From: Deltaproteobacteria bacterium
Lineage (GTDB): Bacteria; Desulfobacterota; Syntrophobacteria; Syntrophobacterales; Thermodesulforhabdaceae
Direction of reading: 5' to 3'
Assembly: GCA_019309115.1 (NCBI GenBank)
Contig: JAFDGW010000017.1
Span: forward strand, 18,884 to 82,883
Length of the DNA stretch: 64,000 nucleotides
Shown here: piece by piece, positions 52,980 to 62,131 of the stretch
How positions within the stretch are numbered: position 1 is the stretch's first letter
Layout: every line of letters starts with the position of its first letter
Program-made: the position numbers and the translations under genes
Notes under the pieces: generated by a model
What the model was told of the DNA's origin: nothing
What the model saw: the letters and a program-made list of their open reading frames with translations, nothing else
The model's database searches: none

Positions 52980-54673
52980 CATTGGAGGAGCTACAAACAC
53001 TTAGCGCCAGAATTGATGAACTGGAAGATCGTCTGCGGCAATTGCCGAAATGGGCTTTCGAAGAAAAGGAAGCTGACAAATGCTTTTTGACGATAGCCCA
53101 GGTCAGGGAGAAATTAGACAAGGTTAAAGACCAGGTTATCACTGTTGGACTTCTGGGAGGAACCGGCGTCGGTAAATCAACGATTATAAATGCCCTGGCC
53201 GGCGAGGAAATTTCTACTGCAAGCCATCGTAGACCGCATACTGAAAAAATTTTAATGTACCACCATGAGACAATTCGTATACGCGACTTTATGATGCCAA
53301 ATGAAGCGCCTGTTGTGTGCTTAAGTCACAATGCCGACCGTGCTCGTTCATTGATCTTATGTGACCTTCCGGATTTCGATAGCGTCAGGAAGGAGCACAG
53401 GCAAAGAGTTTTGAATTTTCTCGATAATCTGGACATGATTGTGTGGGTCGTATCTCCGGAAAAGTATGCTGATCAGGTTTTTTACGATTTTTTAAAGGCA
53501 GCTTTGGAAAAAAAGAGTCCGGGAAACTTCTACTTTTTGCTCAATAAAGCGGATCTCATATGTGATTCGGAAGAGAATCGAACGCTACTATGGAGAGTGG
53601 TTGAGAATTTTAGAGGTTATTTAAGGGATTCCGGGATTGATGCGCCGATTGTTTATGCTGTGTCGGCTCTAGAAGTTTTTAATGCTGACAGCATAAGCTC
53701 TTGGAATCAGTGGGAACTTTTCGAGAGGGAGATCTTTAGAGAAAGAGAGATTAAAGAAGTAGAAGCAATTAAAGAGGCTAACCTGAAACAGATGCTGGAT
53801 AATCTTTCTCTTGTTGTTACTAACTGCGAGGAACGAATGCTTCCCGTTAGGAGATTGATTTCGCAGCTTCCAGAGGCCTTGAAAGAACACAAGCAACGCA
53901 TGGATTATCAAGTTAAGATGATTGTCAATGCCTGGGCAGATTCCTTTTTAAAAAATGCGGATCAGGAAATTCTGGATTTCGGAACGCTACTTGTCGGTCC
54001 TTCCCGCCTGATATTTTCCCTCGTTGAAATATTTTCAAAAAGGAGGCAGTTCTGCGATGCTGCTCGGGGTACTCTTGACTCACCGCCTGACATTAGCCAG
54101 GTATTGAAACAGCTTTCTAACCGGTTAACGTCATTTGTAATGTCGAAAAATCTTCCGGCACCTGTAAGTGAGGAACTCATTCGTATATGGAGCTTTAGTG
54201 AGCTTTCGTCAAAGTGGGTCGCTGGGGTCAATACCTATCTCGAGACAATAAAAACAATGGGGCTGTCCGGTTTAGTCGGTTGGAAGGCTTTCATCTTCAG
54301 GTTAAAGCAATATTTGAGTTTCTGGATTATTGCTCTGGTGTTTGTTGCTTCTATGGGCAGGATTTGGGAGCTGAAAGAACCTTTTTCGTGGAATTCCATG
54401 TTGTGGGCGATGTTGAAATGTTGTGAACGCATGTTTAGCCTCGATGGATTTGGTGCTTTGCTTTCCTTTGTGATGATAGAAATCCTTGTGGGGTGCTACT
54501 TTGTGTCTAGGTACAGGAAGTTCTTGCGTGAGGTGGCTCAAAAGTTTATAGAGACCATCGAGCAGGAGATATTTCAGCTCTGGGATGATTTTGTTTCGGA
54601 GCTCTGTGAGGATATCAGAAGAGAGGGCGAGATACTTCTGGCCGGTTCAGAAAATAGTGTGGGGGAACAATGA
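52976..54673 (+). CDS. Dynamin-like GTPase II with C-terminal membrane hairpin
   Basis: ATG 52976 overlaps the previous stop (ATGA). An N-terminal coiled-coil (LEELQTLSARIDELEDRLRQL) precedes the G domain: P-loop LLGGTGVGKST near residue 55, SHRRPHTEK, G3 as CDLPDFDS and G4 as LNKADL, which is canonical NKxD. The second half is helical, with two hydrophobic segments near residues 440-460 (FWIIALVFVASMG) and 485-510 (LLSFVMIEILVGCYFVS) that could form a membrane hairpin, then a helical tail. It has 565 residues. It probably works with GTPase I as a heteromeric membrane-acting pair, as paired bacterial dynamins often do. Confidence 0.75.
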   Translation: MTLEELQTLSARIDELEDRLRQLPKWAFEEKEADKCFLTIAQVREKLDKVKDQVITVGLLGGTGVGKSTIINALAGEEISTASHRRPHTEKILMYHHETIRIRDFMMPNEAPVVCLSHNADRARSLILCDLPDFDSVRKEHRQRVLNFLDNLDMIVWVVSPEKYADQVFYDFLKAALEKKSPGNFYFLLNKADLICDSEENRTLLWRVVENFRGYLRDSGIDAPIVYAVSALEVFNADSISSWNQWELFEREIFREREIKEVEAIKEANLKQMLDNLSLVVTNCEERMLPVRRLISQLPEALKEHKQRMDYQVKMIVNAWADSFLKNADQEILDFGTLLVGPSRLIFSLVEIFSKRRQFCDAARGTLDSPPDISQVLKQLSNRLTSFVMSKNLPAPVSEELIRIWSFSELSSKWVAGVNTYLETIKTMGLSGLVGWKAFIFRLKQYLSFWIIALVFVASMGRIWELKEPFSWNSMLWAMLKCCERMFSLDGFGALLSFVMIEILVGCYFVSRYRKFLREVAQKFIETIEQEIFQLWDDFVSELCEDIRREGEILLAGSENSVGEQ

Positions 54674-54924
54674 CGGTTACTTTTTTGAAAATGTTACTTG
54701 TAGTTTTGCTGTTTGGTGTTCCATTAATACCAACGTTTTGGGCCATTCAGGATGTCCCAAAGAGACGTTTTAAATCATCTAGGAGAAAGATTGCCTGGTT
54801 TATTATAGTTTCCACCTTTCCGTTCATAGGGGCAGTGGCTTACATATTGCTCGAGAGAAAGAAAACTGAGGAAGAAGGTTACGGATATAATAATATACAT
54901 CAACTGAATAAATCAGGGGATTGA
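54670..54924 (+). CDS. Small PLDc_N-type membrane protein
   Basis: The 84-residue protein overlaps the GTPase II stop (ATGA). It has two transmembrane helices (about residues 5-25 and 44-62) joined by a basic loop, VPKRRFKSSRRKIAWF, followed by the FPFIGAVAYILLERKK pattern of PLDc_N (phospholipase D-nuclease N-terminal) proteins. On their own these are small two-helix membrane proteins of unknown role. Its place in the operon supports a membrane-acting complex. Confidence 0.75.
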   Translation: MTVTFLKMLLVVLLFGVPLIPTFWAIQDVPKRRFKSSRRKIAWFIIVSTFPFIGAVAYILLERKKTEEEGYGYNNIHQLNKSGD

Positions 54925-54938
54925 GGAGATAGACAGGA

Positions 54939-56831
54939 ATGCTTGATTTTGTTAGGAAACACGCTACATCGTGGATAATTAAGGTTGCTCTTTTTTTTAT
55001 CGTAATCGTTTTCATTTTCTGGGGTGGTTATGCTTATCAAGCCAGGCGAAAAAGTCATCTGGCCCGAGTTGGCGACACATTTATAACTTGGAAGGATTAC
55101 AACAGAGCTTACGAACATCTGGTTGAAGCCTATCGCCGGCAATTAAAGGATAACTTCAGTGAAGACGTTATAAAGAAGTATGACTTGAAGCATAAAGCCC
55201 TGGAATTTTTAATAGAGCAAGTTGTTCTTCTGCAAAAAGCAAGAGAACTTGGAATAAAAGTATCCAGTGCTGAATTACAGGAAACAATAATGTCTTTCCC
55301 CGCTTTTCAGACTAACGGTGCCTTTGATCCCAGGCGTTACAGATTCGTTCTTATGCAAAATAAATTAACACCGGAAGCTTTTGAGTACCAGTTGCGGCAA
55401 TCTTTGATTTTGCAAAAACTTGAGAACTTCGTCAAACGTCAAGCCGTTGTACCGGAAGATGAAATAGTCGATTACGTAAGGGCACTCAAGAGGGAGAAAA
55501 AATTTGACTATGTCTTATTCAAGACTGCAGACTTTGAAAATTCTGTTGAGCTGAGTGAAGATAGTCTGCGCAAGTACTATGAATCTCACAAGGATGCTTA
55601 TAAAGAACCGGAAAGCAGACAAATAGCCTATGTGGTTTTTCCTCTCGAAGCTTTTGAAAAAGACGTGCATGTGAGTGAACAGGAGCTGAAAGATTATTAC
55701 AATGACCACTACAATGAATATAACGTGGAAAAAAAAGTTCACGCCCGTCATATCCTTTTTCGAGTGCCTGTTGGAGCGAGCAATGAAGAAGTGAAAAAGA
55801 TTCGCAAGAAGGCCGAGGGTGTTTTGCAGAAAGCAAGGGCAGGGGAAGATTTCGTTGCACTAGCCAAAAAGTATTCTGAAGGGCCAAGTGCTAAGAACGG
55901 TGGTGATCTGGGATGGTTTTCGGAAAAGGACATGGTCCCTGAGTTTTCGCGAGCTGTTTTTTCTCTGAAACCTGGAGAAATCAGCGACCTTGTTCGTAGT
56001 GATTACGGTTTTCACATAGTCAAGGTTGAGGAAGTGAAACCCGGCTATCATAAGCCTTTTGAAGAAGTTAAAGAGGAAATTAGGAAGAAAATTGTCGAGC
56101 AGAAAGCTCGAGACATTGCATTTGAAAAAGCCAGAGACTTTGTGGATGTTGCTTTCGCTTCCAGGGATGTTGTCAAAGCAGCGGACGTCAAAGGTTACAA
56201 GGTGAAATTGCCCGACAATTGGTTTCACCGAAGCGATAGTGTGCCTGGAATTTCTGAGAGTCAGAAGCTAATGGATGCTATTTTTTCTCTTCCTGAAAAA
56301 GGAATTACCGATGTTATTGAAACGAAAGAGGGATTTGTGGTCGCTCAGGTAAGAGCTGTTCGACCCGAGCGAAAGCTTTCGTTTGAAGAGGCAAAAGGAA
56401 AAGTTGAGAAGGATTTCCGAAAATCTGAAGCAGAAGCCCTTGCTAAAAAACGGGCGGAATTATTGCTTGATCTTGCCAGAAAGGAGGGATCTCTGAAGAA
56501 AGCGGCTGAACTTCAAAATATGGAATTGAAAGAATCTCAACCGATTAGCCGCATGAAAATGGATTTTTCACTTGGTGTATTTGGTGACGCACTTGACGAG
56601 ATGCTGATGCTTTCCGATAGAAATCCCTTTCCTGAACACCCAATCAATAGTTTTCTGGGGTTCGTCGTTTGCCAGTGGAAGGAAACGGTAGAACCGACGA
56701 ATGAGGCTATTACCGCGGAAGTTAAACGCTTAAAGCCAATGATTCAGGCTCAGCTAGCTCAGCAGTATTGGGAAGGATGGAAGAAAATCCAGCGGCAGAG
56801 GGCCGATGTGGAGATACTGCAAAAAATCTAG
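54939..56831 (+). CDS. PpiD-like periplasmic peptidyl-prolyl isomerase chaperone
   Basis: The 630-residue protein starts LDFVRKHATSWIIKVALFF, a single N-terminal transmembrane anchor (about residues 13-35), followed by a SurA/PpiD N-terminal domain and a parvulin domain (about residues 265-370) with HARHILFRVPVG, KKYSEGPSAKNGGDLGWF and SDYGFHIVKVEE. It lacks a second complete parvulin domain; residues about 390-480 look like a degenerate one. Such proteins assist folding of exported proteins at the periplasmic face. It lies 14 bp downstream of the PLDc_N gene. Confidence 0.9.
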   Translation: MLDFVRKHATSWIIKVALFFIVIVFIFWGGYAYQARRKSHLARVGDTFITWKDYNRAYEHLVEAYRRQLKDNFSEDVIKKYDLKHKALEFLIEQVVLLQKARELGIKVSSAELQETIMSFPAFQTNGAFDPRRYRFVLMQNKLTPEAFEYQLRQSLILQKLENFVKRQAVVPEDEIVDYVRALKREKKFDYVLFKTADFENSVELSEDSLRKYYESHKDAYKEPESRQIAYVVFPLEAFEKDVHVSEQELKDYYNDHYNEYNVEKKVHARHILFRVPVGASNEEVKKIRKKAEGVLQKARAGEDFVALAKKYSEGPSAKNGGDLGWFSEKDMVPEFSRAVFSLKPGEISDLVRSDYGFHIVKVEEVKPGYHKPFEEVKEEIRKKIVEQKARDIAFEKARDFVDVAFASRDVVKAADVKGYKVKLPDNWFHRSDSVPGISESQKLMDAIFSLPEKGITDVIETKEGFVVAQVRAVRPERKLSFEEAKGKVEKDFRKSEAEALAKKRAELLLDLARKEGSLKKAAELQNMELKESQPISRMKMDFSLGVFGDALDEMLMLSDRNPFPEHPINSFLGFVVCQWKETVEPTNEAITAEVKRLKPMIQAQLAQQYWEGWKKIQRQRADVEILQKI

Positions 56832-57445
56832 CAGTTACTATACCAGAGTTTTTTTAGCTGTGTCCATAACTTTTCAACATGTTGGTTCAGATTTTCAATA
56901 GAAGACGAATTATCGATGATAAGCGAAGCTAGTTGCTTCTTTTTTTCTATTGGCATTTGCATAGTTAGTGTTTTCTCCGCTTCTTCGTGATTCAGGCCAT
57001 CGCGATGGATTAAGCGTTGTACCTGAATTTCGGGCGGGGCATAGACCAGGATTACCAGATCAAATCTATCATGCAGTCGAGATTCAAAAAGTAGAGGTAT
57101 GTCAAAAATAGTAATTTGCCATGGGTTTTTTGTGATTTGTTCAGTCCACTGGCTTTCCATTTTCCGGATTATTTCCGGGTGTGTTATGGTGTTTATTATG
57201 GATCGGAGTTCAGGGTTTTGCACTATGGCCTTGCGTAATTCGGCCCTTTTTATGTTCCCGGCGGTATCAAAATAATCCTGAGGCAGCACCTCTTTCAGTT
57301 TTTTCCAGCATTGGGTTCCCGGTCGGACTATTTCCCTCGCAATTTTATCGGCGTCTATGATATAAGCTCCTTTCGCTTGGAGCATTTTTGAAACGGTGCT
57401 CTTGCCCGTTGCTATTCCCCCGGTAAGAGCGATTTTGGGGGGCAT
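56828..57445 (-). CDS. coaE: Dephospho-CoA kinase
   Basis: CoaE makes the last step to coenzyme A. Near the start are the P-loop ALTGGIATGKSTVSKML and DADKIAREIVRPGT; RPE-type FDIPLLFESRLHDRFD and the LID region RDGLNHEEAE follow. The start at ATG 57445 (PPKIALTGG) gives 205 residues, the standard size; the frame to 57493 reads across the start of the divergent glycosyltransferase. Its 3' end overlaps the ppiD stop by 4 bp on the other strand. Confidence 0.95.
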   Translation of the reverse strand: MPPKIALTGGIATGKSTVSKMLQAKGAYIIDADKIAREIVRPGTQCWKKLKEVLPQDYFDTAGNIKRAELRKAIVQNPELRSIINTITHPEIIRKMESQWTEQITKNPWQITIFDIPLLFESRLHDRFDLVILVYAPPEIQVQRLIHRDGLNHEEAEKTLTMQMPIEKKKQLASLIIDNSSSIENLNQHVEKLWTQLKKLWYSNC

Positions 57446-57455
57446 AGCCCTTGTA

Positions 57456-58304
57456 ATGGAGTTGGCTTTGCGTTCTGGCGTTGCAGTATCCATTGTGCTT
57501 TATCACCCGAATTTACGAAAGCTTGTTACTACAATAAAGAGTGTTAAAATGGCAATAGAAAGAGCCAATAGGCTGAAACTTTTTAGCACTTCCCACCTGT
57601 TTTTGATTGATAATTCTGTTCCCCCTCAGGCAACCGAGGAAATCGGTGCAATGATGAATAGCATTTACTTCGATAAATCGTCTTCCCACGGTTGGTCTTT
57701 TCATCCATTGGGTAGAAATACTGGATATGGTGCAGGTCATAATTTTGCAATTAACAGGCACGATTTCAAGTATCATGTTATCTTGAATCCGGACGTTTAT
57801 GTTCAGAGTAATAGCTTTGCGGTGTGTTGGCAATGTTGTGAGACAGACGAAAAAATCGTTCTAATAACCCCTCGTGTTTGCTTTCCTGATGGTAGCCCTC
57901 AGTTTTTGCTGCGACGGGACCCAACCCTTTTTGATATCGCTTTAAGATTCGCCGGGATTTTTATCCCTTCCATAAGAGGCCTTAAGCGATACCGTAGATA
58001 TGAATGTCAGGACCTTAACCTCCAGGAAGAGAAAAAAGGTGTTTTTCCCGTTACCGGTTGTTGCATGTGGTGTCGTACTGAAGCATTAAGGATTGCCGAA
58101 GGCTTTGATGAAAGATTCTTCTTGTATTACGAAGACTATGACCTTTCACGGAGACTTGCTCAAATAGGTGACACTCTCTATTTACCCTCTTTTATGGTGG
58201 TGCACGATTGGGAACGTCAGATGGCAAAGAACGTCCGCCTCATGTACCTAAACGTGAGATCTGCCCTTAAGTATTTTCAAAAGTGGGGTTGGAAGCTTTT
58301 TTAA
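57456..58304 (+). CDS. Family 2 glycosyltransferase
   Basis: ATG 57456 begins MELALRSGVAVSIVLYHPN, the usual GT2 opening strand. The DxD-like position is ILNPDVYVQ near residue 110, and the acceptor domain shows GCCMWCRTEALR and GFDERFFLYYEDYDLSRRLA near residue 215. Of about 282 residues, it lacks membrane helices and resembles rhamnosyltransferases of the WbbL type that act on the cytosolic face in LPS or polysaccharide assembly. Its start is only about 10 bp from coaE's on the other strand, so each promoter must lie within the other gene. The 3' end overlaps the ABC permease on the opposite strand by 4 bp. Confidence 0.85.
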   Translation: MELALRSGVAVSIVLYHPNLRKLVTTIKSVKMAIERANRLKLFSTSHLFLIDNSVPPQATEEIGAMMNSIYFDKSSSHGWSFHPLGRNTGYGAGHNFAINRHDFKYHVILNPDVYVQSNSFAVCWQCCETDEKIVLITPRVCFPDGSPQFLLRRDPTLFDIALRFAGIFIPSIRGLKRYRRYECQDLNLQEEKKGVFPVTGCCMWCRTEALRIAEGFDERFFLYYEDYDLSRRLAQIGDTLYLPSFMVVHDWERQMAKNVRLMYLNVRSALKYFQKWGWKLF

Positions 58305-59383
58305 AACAACTTTCCTATCTTTCTAAAACCGTACCAGTAAAGCACACTACCCAAAACTAAAACACCTGCAAAATATTGCCACAAATCAATAAAGCTTGTG
58401 CCTCTAAAGAAAATACTTTCACATCCTTCGATATAATACCTAAGCGGCGAGAGCAATGAGAGCTTTTCTAAAATAGGATGCATTGCATACACGGGCGTCC
58501 AAGCGCCGCTTAAAAATATCAAGGGCATCATGATTAGCATAGAAAGCTGAGCTGTTTGCATCATGCCTTCTGAGACGGAAGCGATAAATAACCCAATGCC
58601 CGCGCTTGTAAAGGCATAAAAAAACGTTAAAAGCAGGAACGCAAAAAAAGGGCCATTCATAGGGATATTAAATGTGCCAAACAGCACGAGACCTACTGTA
58701 ATTACAACTCCTGCCATAATGATGATAATTTGAGATAAACTCTTGGCAAGTATAACTATTTTTGGATCTACAGGCATTAAAAGCATAATGTCCCAAGTGC
58801 CTTCTTCCTTTTCCCTCACGAAAACCACGGCTGGCAATAGTATTGAGAGCATCGTAACTACAGACAGAAGCTCAACCAAAGCCATAAAATAGCGTTCATC
58901 TGAATTAGGATTAAAAAGCTTATGGATATCTATATCAATCGGTATGTTTAGTTTGGAAAAATTAAGAACGATATTTTGTAGGTAACTTAGGGTTATAAAG
59001 CTTTGAGATGCCGCTGTTGCATCAAGTAAGACATCTATGGTGGCTTTTTTGTGCTTTCTGTAATTCTTCTCAAAATCTTGATCAAATACAATCCCAACCA
59101 TTATTTCTTTATTAAAAATTGCTTCACTTAACTGTTTTTGTGACAAAAACCTTTTAGGCGCTACAAATTCAGGTTCATGGAGATGAAATAGTATCTTTTG
59201 AGATATGCCACCACCTGTATAATCGACATACCCTACGGAAACATTCTTTGGCTCTATCTGCATACCGCTACCAGCTATGTAAACGTCGACTGTAAAAGAA
59301 TATAAGACAACAACTACTAGACCCCAAGAACGCAAAAAATCTAAAAGCTCTTTCGCTACAATGGAGAGAAATGCTTTTATCAT
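58301..59383 (-). CDS. ABC-2 type permease (YbhR-like), second membrane subunit
   Basis: ATG 59383 overlaps the upstream permease stop (ATGA), so the longer frame to 59434 is not used. The 360-residue protein has an N-terminal helix, a large extracytoplasmic domain with DVLLDATAASQSFITLSYL, then five C-terminal helices including VREKEEGTWDIMLLMPV and LSPLRYYIEG, typical of the YhhJ/YbhR drug-export permeases. It would pair with the other permease and the double ATPase to pump a hydrophobic compound, such as a drug or bile salt. Confidence 0.9.
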   Translation of the reverse strand: MIKAFLSIVAKELLDFLRSWGLVVVVLYSFTVDVYIAGSGMQIEPKNVSVGYVDYTGGGISQKILFHLHEPEFVAPKRFLSQKQLSEAIFNKEIMVGIVFDQDFEKNYRKHKKATIDVLLDATAASQSFITLSYLQNIVLNFSKLNIPIDIDIHKLFNPNSDERYFMALVELLSVVTMLSILLPAVVFVREKEEGTWDIMLLMPVDPKIVILAKSLSQIIIIMAGVVITVGLVLFGTFNIPMNGPFFAFLLLTFFYAFTSAGIGLFIASVSEGMMQTAQLSMLIMMPLIFLSGAWTPVYAMHPILEKLSLLSPLRYYIEGCESIFFRGTSFIDLWQYFAGVLVLGSVLYWYGFRKIGKLF

Positions 59384-60504
59384 TTTTTCAATTCCTTTTT
59401 CAGAAGAAACCAACCAAGATTTAAAAGAACGCAAGCAAAACCCATAAGTATTATCAGGTAAAGCACAATCTTTTTAGAACTCAAGCCTTGACCGATGAGA
59501 AAGGTATCATAAGCAATGTGATTATAATACATCACAGGGAACATATGCGCTTCAATGTACGATTCGCGACTCATAGAAGAAATTGGCAAGATTATGCCAG
59601 AGTATAAAAATCCTGGCAAAATAGTGATTATCACGGTTAAAACCAGTGCAACAATTTGTGAGCGAGTCACAATGGAAACCAGCAGACCAACTGAAAGACT
59701 AACTAAAACGTATAACTCGCTGGAAAACCAGTATAAGGCAAAACTTCCACGAAATGGAACCCTAAACAGATAAACGGCGATAAGGAAAAGAATGAGGACG
59801 CTAACAGAATGTAAGAGGAATGGTGGAATTAATTTTGCGATAAGGAAATCCTCTTTATTTATAGATGAAGCGTAAAAGTTGAAAATAGTTCCTTTTTCTT
59901 TTTCTTTAACAATCAAAAGAGCTGTTAGAATTGCGGGTGAAACAAACAAAGCAAGTCCTATCAAACCCGGCACGATTGCATCCTCATCTCGCATTGCTTG
60001 ATTAAACAAGCTTCTTGGATTAATGGCTATTATGTTTGTGCTAAAGGTTGGGTATCTTTGTGCATAGTTTTGTAGGTAGTTTATAATGACGCTTTCTATG
60101 TAGTTTTCAATCGTATGGGCTCTATTTGGAAAAGAGCCATCGATAAATATAGCTATATCTATTTTCTGGGCCTTAATAAGCCGCTTTTCGAAAGAAGTCG
60201 GTATGATTATAATAGCATCCTTTTTGGCTTGTTTTATGAGTTTAAGTGCTTTACTCTCACTGATATTTGCTTCGGTTGTATTAAAATATTTTGAGTGTTT
60301 GAATTTTTCTACCAGTTCTCCCGAAAGCTTGCTCTGGTCATTGTCTATAATTAGAATTCTTGAATGTGTTACCTCCATTCGTATGCCGTATCCAAAAAGC
60401 ACAAGAATCGTTAGGGGAAGCGCATAAACTGTAAAGATCATGCGAGTTCGCATTAGTTCTTTGAACTCTTTCAAGGTATATGCCTTGATAACACCTATAT
60501 TCAA
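59380..60504 (-). CDS. ABC-2 type permease (YbhS-like), first membrane subunit
   Basis: The 374-residue protein has the same plan: an N-terminal helix (MIFTVYALPLTILVLFGYG), an extracytoplasmic domain, the coupling region LLIVKEKEKGTIFNFYASSI, and five further helices. It overlaps the ATPase stop by 4 bp. Together with the following gene it forms a permease pair. Codon usage is AT-rich like the whole cluster. Confidence 0.9.
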   Translation of the reverse strand: MNIGVIKAYTLKEFKELMRTRMIFTVYALPLTILVLFGYGIRMEVTHSRILIIDNDQSKLSGELVEKFKHSKYFNTTEANISESKALKLIKQAKKDAIIIIPTSFEKRLIKAQKIDIAIFIDGSFPNRAHTIENYIESVIINYLQNYAQRYPTFSTNIIAINPRSLFNQAMRDEDAIVPGLIGLALFVSPAILTALLIVKEKEKGTIFNFYASSINKEDFLIAKLIPPFLLHSVSVLILFLIAVYLFRVPFRGSFALYWFSSELYVLVSLSVGLLVSIVTRSQIVALVLTVIITILPGFLYSGIILPISSMSRESYIEAHMFPVMYYNHIAYDTFLIGQGLSSKKIVLYLIILMGFACVLLNLGWFLLKKELKK

Positions 60505-62129
60505 TTTGCCTCCTTGTAATACTCTAAAAATATCTCCTCGAAATTATTGGCATTCGGATGTTTTTTATAAAAATTTTCTACTGTATCGTCTGCTACCTTC
60601 TTACCGTCCTTTAATAAAACCACCCTATCGCAATATTCTGCCTCGCTCATGTAATGGGTTGTAATCAATATAGAAATACCCCATTTTTCCTTTAATAGTC
60701 TTAACAACTGCCAAAGTTGGTACCTTGCAATCACATCTACCCCAGAAGTAGGTTCATCCAAAAACAAAACAACAGGCTCGTGGATAATGGCTGCAGCAAT
60801 AGAAAATCTCTGGTTTATGCCAAGCGGTAAATCCTTGGGCATGGCATCTAAATAATCTGAGAATCCAAGCTCTTCTGCATATCTTTCAATACGTTTTAAG
60901 GTCTCATGAGTTGGGATTTGATGTATATTTGCAAAATAGATGAGATTTTCCCTAACGCTCATATTTTTATACAGGGCAAAATGTTGGCTAACGTAACCAA
61001 TCTTCGATTTTAGCTTCTGACGATCCCTGCCGCTTCTTATCGGCTGAGATAACAGAGTTAATTCACCACTGTCGATCGGATAAAGCCCCAAAAGCATCTT
61101 TATGAATGTTGTTTTGCCAGCACCGTTTGCACCAAACAACCCTAAAATCTCATTTCTTTTCAATTTAATATCTATTCTATCGTTCGCTACGAAACTTCCA
61201 AATTTCTTTGTTAATTGCTTTGCCTCCATTACGATAGGTGGAATATCTAGAGGCTCTTTCCTTTGACTGACAGAAATTTCTGGCAGCTTCTTCCTATTTT
61301 TTAAGGCACTTACAAAGAAAAGTCCTTCAAGGGTTGGCTCCTTGTGCTTTGATTTCAATGGCTTTAAACTGTACGTTGTATCGTATAATTCTAAGCAATC
61401 TTCACTTTCACAAGGCGTTTTTTCATAAGTGTTTCCACGCACAGTATTTATAAGCTCTTTTGAGCTACCCCTTGCTATAATTCCATTATCTTCAAAGAGT
61501 AACAGTTTATCCATTTTCGATGCCTCTTGCATATATGCCGTGCTCACTATTACTATTGTGCCTTCTTCCTTTCTAATACTATCTAATATTTCCCAAAGCT
61601 CCAATCTACTCAATGGGTCAACACCGGTTGTTGGCTCATCAAGAAGAAGCAACTTGGGTTTATGTATAAGGGCGCAGATTAGCGACAATTTTTGTTTCAT
61701 ACCACCTGAGAGATGTCCCGCCTCCCTTTCTGTGAATCTTGACAAACCCGCCATGTGCAAAAGCTTTTGTTTGTATGCTTTAAAATTTTTATCCATTATG
61801 AGGTTGCGAATACTGGCAAAAAAGTTCAGATGTTCTTCAACTGTTAATGTATTGTACAAAATCAATCCAAGGCCCTGAGGCATAAAACCCATATGTTTTT
61901 TAATCTTTTCAGCCTCTTTTGGTGAATGATATGCATATTTATCGAAGATTATTTCCCCTTCAAATTTAACAACACCAGCTATGGCATGCATTAGAGAACT
62001 TTTACCTGTGCCATCTGCACCAATAAAACCAATAATATCTCCCTCGTTGGCCTCAAATGACGCTTCTTTTATGCCTATCTTGTTGCCCTTGTATAAAACG
62101 GTAACTTTGTTAACTTCTAAATAAGCCAT
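60501..62129 (-). CDS. ABC exporter ATPase with two fused nucleotide-binding domains (YbhF-like)
   Basis: Domain 1 (about residues 1-220) has Walker A GADGTGKSS, signature LSGGMKQKLSL and Walker B LLLLDEPTTG. A linker with a CESEDC pair follows, then domain 2 (about residues 295-540) with GANGAGKTT, a degenerate signature LPLGINQRFS in place of LSGGQ, and VVLFLDEPTSG. The degenerate second signature is usual in YbhF-type proteins, leaving one normal hydrolysis site. It has 542 residues and powers the two permeases; the upstream MFP completes the exporter. Confidence 0.93.
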   Translation of the reverse strand: MAYLEVNKVTVLYKGNKIGIKEASFEANEGDIIGFIGADGTGKSSLMHAIAGVVKFEGEIIFDKYAYHSPKEAEKIKKHMGFMPQGLGLILYNTLTVEEHLNFFASIRNLIMDKNFKAYKQKLLHMAGLSRFTEREAGHLSGGMKQKLSLICALIHKPKLLLLDEPTTGVDPLSRLELWEILDSIRKEEGTIVIVSTAYMQEASKMDKLLLFEDNGIIARGSSKELINTVRGNTYEKTPCESEDCLELYDTTYSLKPLKSKHKEPTLEGLFFVSALKNRKKLPEISVSQRKEPLDIPPIVMEAKQLTKKFGSFVANDRIDIKLKRNEILGLFGANGAGKTTFIKMLLGLYPIDSGELTLLSQPIRSGRDRQKLKSKIGYVSQHFALYKNMSVRENLIYFANIHQIPTHETLKRIERYAEELGFSDYLDAMPKDLPLGINQRFSIAAAIIHEPVVLFLDEPTSGVDVIARYQLWQLLRLLKEKWGISILITTHYMSEAEYCDRVVLLKDGKKVADDTVENFYKKHPNANNFEEIFLEYYKEAN

Positions 62130-62131
62130 AT

